Assembly: GCA_016297555.1 (NCBI GenBank)
Contig: JAEDGK010000041.1
Location: forward strand, 1-16,276
Reading direction: 5' to 3'
Origin: Clostridiaceae bacterium
GTDB taxonomy: Bacteria > Bacillota > Clostridia > Oscillospirales > Acutalibacteraceae
DNA: 16,276 nt
In this document: piece after piece, positions 12,651 through 16,276 of the stretch
Numbering within the stretch: position 1 is the stretch's first letter
Layout: each line of letters begins with the position of its first letter
The notes under the pieces: generated by a model
Seen by the model: only the letters and a program-made list of their open reading frames with translations
The model's database searches: none
Told to the model about the DNA's origin: nothing
Position numbers and translations under genes: made by a program

Positions 12651-13787
12651 TCAGCCCTCGGTGTAGCTGCCGAGATAGCTGAACTGCTCCGCGTCGTTTT
12701 CAAGCTCGCTGAGCAGAGCCTTGAGATTTTCGGAATAAACCGAAGCGTCGATATCGAAATAAAACATAAATTCAAAATTGCTGCCGGGAATGGGGCGGCT
12801 CTCAAGCTTTGTCATATTAAGACCGAGAGCGGCAAATCTTGAAATGATGTTATAGAGTGAGCCGGGCTTGTGGGGAATAGTCATCATAATGCTCGTTTTA
12901 TTTGCGCCGGGATAAATTTCGGGCTTCTTTGAGATGCAGATGAAGCGGGTGTAATTGTTATCGGTGTTCTGAATTCCGCTTTCGAGAACCTTCAAGCCGT
13001 AAAGCTCCGCGCAGTCCTTTGAACCGATTGCGGCACAGTCCGTTCTGCCGCTGTCGGAAACCATTTTTGCAGCCGCCGCCGTGTTTTCGCAAACGGTGAC
13101 CTTTACACCCAGAGAAGCGATGAACTCCGAGCATTGGCTGATTGCCTGCTCGTGGGAGAAAATCTCCTTAACTCCGCTCAGCGAAGTGCCCTCGGGGGCG
13201 AGCAGAGCGTGCCCGATTAAAAGCTTTATGCTGTGGGTGATATAGAATTTATATTTATTCATAAGGTCATAAACCTTGTTGACCGAGCCTGCGGTGCTGT
13301 TTTCAAGCGGCAGAACGCCGTAGCGGCAAAGACTGCCGTCAACCGCCTTGAAAACATCTTCAAAGCCTGAAAAATACATTATTGACGGGTAGCTGAACAT
13401 CTTGTCGCAGGCAAACTGCGAATATGCGCCCTCAACGCCCTGGCAGGCAACAACGGCGCGGTCGGGTCTTTCGCAGGGGGTTTGCGCCGTGACCTCCTCA
13501 ATCATTTTTGAGAGAGCGGACTGCGGCTTGATGAGCTTTTTCTGATAGGAGCGGCTCAAATCAAATATGGTCTGATAGAGCGTTTTGGTGTAGCCCTGAA
13601 GCTCGGCGGGCACGCTCTCGGTAACGGAATTGAGAATATCGCGCTCACGCTCTCTGTTAAAAACGGGGAGCGAATTTTTTTGCTTGTATTCTGCAATCTG
13701 AGCCGCGGTTTCCATTCTTTTGCGGAAAAGCGCGGTCAGCTCGCCGTCGATTTGGTCAATGCTTGCTCTGAGTTCGTTGATATCCAT
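12651..13787 (-). CDS. pheA: Chorismate mutase/prephenate dehydratase (P-protein)
   Basis: The 378-residue protein turns chorismate into prephenate and then phenylpyruvate, the committed branch to phenylalanine. An AroQ-type chorismate mutase helix bundle occupies residues 1 to about 88, beginning MDINELRASIDQID. The prephenate dehydratase domain runs from about 110 to 287, with QGVEGAYSQ (116-124), PLENSTAGSV (160-169), SHEQA (211-215) and the catalytic TRF at 280-282. An ACT regulatory domain follows (about 298-375) with ESRP at 329-332, the loop that binds phenylalanine in characterised enzymes, so feedback inhibition by phenylalanine is likely. The ATG at 13787 is chosen over an in-frame GTG at 13796 because GAGGTG (13794-13799) is the SD 6 bases upstream and contains that GTG. 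It lies between aroC (24-base gap) and aroE-aroK. Confidence 0.96.
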   Translation of the reverse strand: MDINELRASIDQIDGELTALFRKRMETAAQIAEYKQKNSLPVFNRERERDILNSVTESVPAELQGYTKTLYQTIFDLSRSYQKKLIKPQSALSKMIEEVTAQTPCERPDRAVVACQGVEGAYSQFACDKMFSYPSIMYFSGFEDVFKAVDGSLCRYGVLPLENSTAGSVNKVYDLMNKYKFYITHSIKLLIGHALLAPEGTSLSGVKEIFSHEQAISQCSEFIASLGVKVTVCENTAAAAKMVSDSGRTDCAAIGSKDCAELYGLKVLESGIQNTDNNYTRFICISKKPEIYPGANKTSIMMTIPHKPGSLYNIISRFAALGLNMTKLESRPIPGSNFEFMFYFDIDASVYSENLKALLSELENDAEQFSYLGSYTEG

Positions 13788-13793
13788 TTTTAG

Positions 13794-13799
13794 CACCTC
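13794..13799 (-). promoter_or_regulatory. Ribosome binding site deciding the pheA start
   Basis: GAGGTG on the minus strand ends 6 bases before the ATG at 13787. The in-frame GTG at 13796 is the last half of this site, so a start there would leave no SD. Confidence 0.7.
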
Positions 13800-13811
13800 A
13801 TATTTATATTA

Positions 13812-14885
13812 TTATAAAATTAAATCTGCGATTGCAACAGCCGCCGCCGCTTCAACGCAGGGAACGGCTCGCGGAACTATGCACGGGTCGTGCCTGCCGC
13901 CGATAATAAGCTCTTCACTGTCGCCCGTCATAAGGTTGACCGAGCGCTGGCTTGAGCCTATTGACGGCGTGGGTTTGACAGCACATCTGAATATAACGGG
14001 CATTCCCGAGGATATGCCGCCGAGGATTCCGCCGTGATTGTTGGTCAGAGTTTTTATTTCACCGTTTTCGCAGATAAAGGGGTCGTTATTTTCACTGCCG
14101 CGCAGTCTGCTGCCCGCAAAGCCCGAGCCGAACTCAATGCCTTTTATTGCGGGAATGGCAAAAATTGCGGAGCTGATTTTGTTTTCCATTCCGTCAAACA
14201 TCGGCTCGCCGACGCCTGCCTCCAAGCCGATTACGGCACATTCGACAGTGCCGCCCACGGAATCCGCGCTTGAGCGCGCATCATAGATTTCTTTTCGCAT
14301 AAGCTCGGCGTTTCTGTCGCTGATTGCGGGGAATTTTTTGGCGTGAACCGCGTCAAAATCCGCCTTACAAACCCTTACGGGGTCAAAAAGCTCATCGTTG
14401 GCTTTGCCGAGCGAGGCAATATGCGCGCCGATAAAAATGCCCTTGCTCTCCAAAAGCTGAATACAGACCGAGCCTGCGAAGCAGAGGGGAGCGGTGAGCC
14501 TGCCGCTGAAATTGCCGCCGCCGCGGATATCGTTGAAGCCGTTGTGCTTCATAAATGCCGCAAAATCGCTGTGAGACGGGCGCGGCACAAAGCGGAGCTT
14601 ATCATAATCGCCCGAGCGGGTGTTGGTGTTTTCAATAACGGCGCAAATCGGAGCGCCGCAGGTCACGCCGTCAACAACGCCCGAAAGAATTTTTACTTCG
14701 TCGGCCTCCTTGCGCGGAGTTGAAAGCTCGCTTTGACCCGGAGCGCGCCTTGCCATAAAAGCCGATGTTTTTTCAAGGTCGAGCTTTATTCCCGCGGGGA
14801 TTCCGTCAAGCACGGCGCCGATTGCCTCGGAGTGGGACTGACCGAAAATTGTCAGCTTTATTCTGTTTCCGAAATTACAGGACAC
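13812..14885 (-). CDS. aroC: Chorismate synthase
   Basis: AroC converts 5-enolpyruvylshikimate 3-phosphate to chorismate and needs reduced FMN as cofactor. From the start chosen here the protein has 357 residues, normal for the family. Signatures: FGQSHS at 14-19 with the conserved histidine H18, RRAPGQSELSTPRKE at 46-60, RPSHSDF at 102-108, RGGGNFSGR at 121-129, and NNHGGILGGISSGMP in the last third. The start is taken as the GTG at 14885: GGAGG on the minus strand (14894-14898) lies 8 bases upstream, and the protein then begins MSCNFGN, close to the usual MSSxxGN start. The ATG at 14891 would be only 2 bases from that SD. It overlaps the end of aroA by 11 bases and precedes pheA by 24 bases. 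FMN made by RibF elsewhere in the window supplies the cofactor. Confidence 0.96.
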   Translation of the reverse strand: MSCNFGNRIKLTIFGQSHSEAIGAVLDGIPAGIKLDLEKTSAFMARRAPGQSELSTPRKEADEVKILSGVVDGVTCGAPICAVIENTNTRSGDYDKLRFVPRPSHSDFAAFMKHNGFNDIRGGGNFSGRLTAPLCFAGSVCIQLLESKGIFIGAHIASLGKANDELFDPVRVCKADFDAVHAKKFPAISDRNAELMRKEIYDARSSADSVGGTVECAVIGLEAGVGEPMFDGMENKISSAIFAIPAIKGIEFGSGFAGSRLRGSENNDPFICENGEIKTLTNNHGGILGGISSGMPVIFRCAVKPTPSIGSSQRSVNLMTGDSEELIIGGRHDPCIVPRAVPCVEAAAAVAIADLIL

Positions 14886-16104
14886 GGGCATTACCTCCAA
14901 GCTTGTTATAGTCGTCAAAAAATGCGGGATATGATTTATTGACCGCCTCGGCGTTTCTGATGATTACCGCGCCTCGGCATTTGATTGCGGCAACCGCCGC
15001 CGCCATGGCTATTCTGTGGTCATTATAAGACGGGGTTTCGCCGCCGTCAAGTGCGGGCTTGCCGCTGATTATCAGCCCGTCATCGGTTTCGGCAACATCC
15101 GCGCCGAGCGAGCGGAGCATTGAAGCGGTTGTCTGAATACGGTCGCTTTCTTTGAGCCTTAGGCGCTCCGCGTTGCAAATGACCGTTTTGCCGTCTGCCG
15201 AAGCGGCGAGTGCGGCAAGCACGGGCACGGCATCGGGAATGTCGGAAGCGTCAATTTCACAGCCGTGCAGGCGGGAAACATCTGCCTTGAAGCTGCCGCC
15301 GTTTTGAGCGATTTCAGCGCCCATTTTTTTAAGCACGGCAATAATCGCCTTGTCGCCCTGCGCCGAATCGGGGTTAAGCCCCGTAACCTCAACGCCCGAG
15401 CAGAGATGAAACGCGGCGTTTGACCAATCCGCTTCAACCGTGAAATCACAGCCCTTCAAGCCGTGAGAATTTATATAAAATGTATTGTTTTCTTCTTTAA
15501 TATCCGCCCCGAAGCGTTTAAGAACGGCAAGGGTTATGTCGATATAGGGGCGGGACTGAACGGGAGGCAGCAGCTTTATTTTTCCGCCGCCGAGGTAAGA
15601 AAGAGCCATCAGAAGCCCCGTTACAAACTGTGAGCTGACATCGCCGCGCATAACATATTCGCCTGCGGAAATTCTGCCGCCTGTTTTGAGCGGAAAGCTG
15701 TCGGAAATGCTTGCGCCCATACGGCAAAGCTCCTCTTTGAGAGGTGAAAGCGGTCTTTCGGGCAGTCTGCCCGAGCCGTTAATCTCCGCCTGTATTCCGA
15801 GAGCGCAGATAACGGGCAGAAGAAAGCGCAGGGTCGAGCCGCTTTCGCCGCAATGGATTTTTGCCTGTGCCGGAGCGTTTTCAATCGGAGTAACGGTGTA
15901 AACCGAGCCGCTTTTTTCAATAACCGCGCCGAGATTTTCAAGGCAGGAAACCGTTGCTTCAATATCCTCGGAGGAGGTGTTTATTCTGATTTCGCTTTTT
16001 CCCTTTGCAAGGCAGGCGCATATCAGCGCGCGGTGGGCAAAGGATTTTGACGATATTCCCTCAATACTGCCGCAAAGAGGGGCGGGAGTAATTTTGATAT
16101 CCAT
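14875..16104 (-). CDS. aroA: 3-phosphoshikimate 1-carboxyvinyltransferase (EPSP synthase)
   Basis: AroA joins phosphoenolpyruvate to shikimate 3-phosphate, the step blocked by glyphosate in sensitive enzymes. The 409-residue length is slightly short for the family but complete. Motifs: SSKSFAHR at 18-25 with K20 (K22 in E. coli), CGESGSTLRF at 85-94, RPLSPL at 117-122, SRPYID in the middle, IPDAVPVLAALAA with the catalytic aspartate, RLKESDRI and YNDHRIAMA near the C-terminus. Where E. coli has GNAGTAMRP, this protein has GESGSTLRF, so the positions of A95, T97 and P101 differ while the key glycine (G89) stays. The ATG at 16104 shares one base with the TAA of the upstream gene (TAATG), and GGAG about 11 bases upstream is the only SD-like site, so translation is probably coupled. 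Confidence 0.95.
   Translation of the reverse strand: MDIKITPAPLCGSIEGISSKSFAHRALICACLAKGKSEIRINTSSEDIEATVSCLENLGAVIEKSGSVYTVTPIENAPAQAKIHCGESGSTLRFLLPVICALGIQAEINGSGRLPERPLSPLKEELCRMGASISDSFPLKTGGRISAGEYVMRGDVSSQFVTGLLMALSYLGGGKIKLLPPVQSRPYIDITLAVLKRFGADIKEENNTFYINSHGLKGCDFTVEADWSNAAFHLCSGVEVTGLNPDSAQGDKAIIAVLKKMGAEIAQNGGSFKADVSRLHGCEIDASDIPDAVPVLAALAASADGKTVICNAERLRLKESDRIQTTASMLRSLGADVAETDDGLIISGKPALDGGETPSYNDHRIAMAAAVAAIKCRGAVIIRNAEAVNKSYPAFFDDYNKLGGNARVL
14894..14898 (-). promoter_or_regulatory. Ribosome binding site deciding the GTG start of aroC
   Basis: GGAGG on the minus strand is 8 bases from the GTG at 14885 but only 2 bases from the ATG at 14891. The spacing favours the GTG. The site lies inside the aroA coding sequence, consistent with coupled translation. 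Confidence 0.7.
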
Positions 16105-16276
16105 TATAATTTCAGCTCCATAAGTGTTCTCTGCGGTTTCATTCCGAGACTTTCGTAAAGCTTACGGGCGGGCTCGTTAAAAGACCAGACATAAAGCTCA
16201 ATCGATTGAGCACCCTTGGACATTGCAAAAGCTTTGACTCCGCCGAAAAACTCCGTGCCGATTCCCTGCCGCCTGT
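16104..16276 (-). CDS. GNAT-family acetyltransferase, 3' end only
   Basis: Reading the minus strand from the window edge gives 56 codons and a TAA at 16104-16106. The fragment begins with RRQGIGTEFF, which is the acetyl-CoA binding motif A (Q/RxxGxG) of GNAT enzymes, and continues with SIELYVW and NEPARKLYESLGM, the usual motif B region. The C-terminal part is therefore intact, and the N-terminal part lies beyond 16276. The stop codon overlaps the aroA start by one base, so this gene is probably in the aromatic operon. Its substrate is unknown, and a role in aromatic biosynthesis cannot be inferred from position alone. Confidence 0.85.
   Translation of the reverse strand, partial: RRQGIGTEFFGGVKAFAMSKGAQSIELYVWSFNEPARKLYESLGMKPQRTLMELKL

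Noticed and set aside
14886..14918. Upstream starts of aroC at 14918 and 14891
   Set aside because: The SD at 14894-14898 lies inside the longer version and is only 2 bases from the ATG at 14891. The GTG at 14885 has correct spacing and gives the usual family N-terminus.

Overview
The window looks like chromosomal DNA of a gut-type Clostridia (Bacillota; probably Oscillospiraceae/Ruminococcaceae or a close relative). This is an inference from gene content, strong Shine-Dalgarno (SD) sites, good sigma-A promoters, a fused aroE-aroK, a P-protein type pheA, and hairpin-rich intergenic DNA of a style I remember from gut Ruminococcaceae. No database was consulted. No phage, plasmid, insertion sequence, CRISPR, rRNA or tRNA was seen, and most of the content is core metabolism.

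Layout. (1) 1-480 has no gene and holds a mosaic of small hairpins and direct repeats. (2) 481-3798, minus strand: typA (TTG start) -> ribF -> family 4 uracil-DNA glycosylase, tightly packed behind a near-consensus promoter at 3848-3876. (3) 3887-6001, minus strand: a GNAT acetyltransferase followed by a GPH-family sugar:cation symporter. (4) 6075-7094, minus strand: an atypical short-chain dehydrogenase/epimerase-like protein with its own promoter and terminator. (5) 7095-7374: a divergent regulatory region with two promoters, a perfect 14-bp palindrome inside the lacZ promoter and a larger nested inverted repeat just upstream of it. (6) 7375-10952, plus strand: a GH2 beta-galactosidase (LacZ type) and a YbaK-type aminoacyl-tRNA deacylase, ended by a strong hairpin at 10955-10983 that can serve both strands. 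(7) 10995-16276, minus strand: an aromatic amino acid operon read in the order GNAT (partial) -> aroA -> aroC -> pheA -> aroE-aroK fusion -> aroQ.

How the genes work together. The aromatic operon covers every step from 3-dehydroquinate to phenylpyruvate: AroQ, AroE, AroK, AroA, AroC, then chorismate mutase/prephenate dehydratase. Genes overlap by 1 base (GNAT/aroA), 11 bases (aroA/aroC) and 16 bases (aroEK/aroQ), or are separated by about 16-24 bases, which suggests one coupled transcript. DAHP synthase, AroB and the final aminotransferase are not in the window. The GPH symporter and the divergent beta-galactosidase could form a galactoside uptake and cleavage module, though no regulator gene is present. 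TypA, RibF and the uracil glycosylase form a housekeeping operon.

I see no convincing new multi-gene system. The points most worth a second look are the hairpin mosaic at 11-420, the operator-like palindromes before lacZ, the fused AroE-AroK and the odd active-site residue of the dehydrogenase-like protein.
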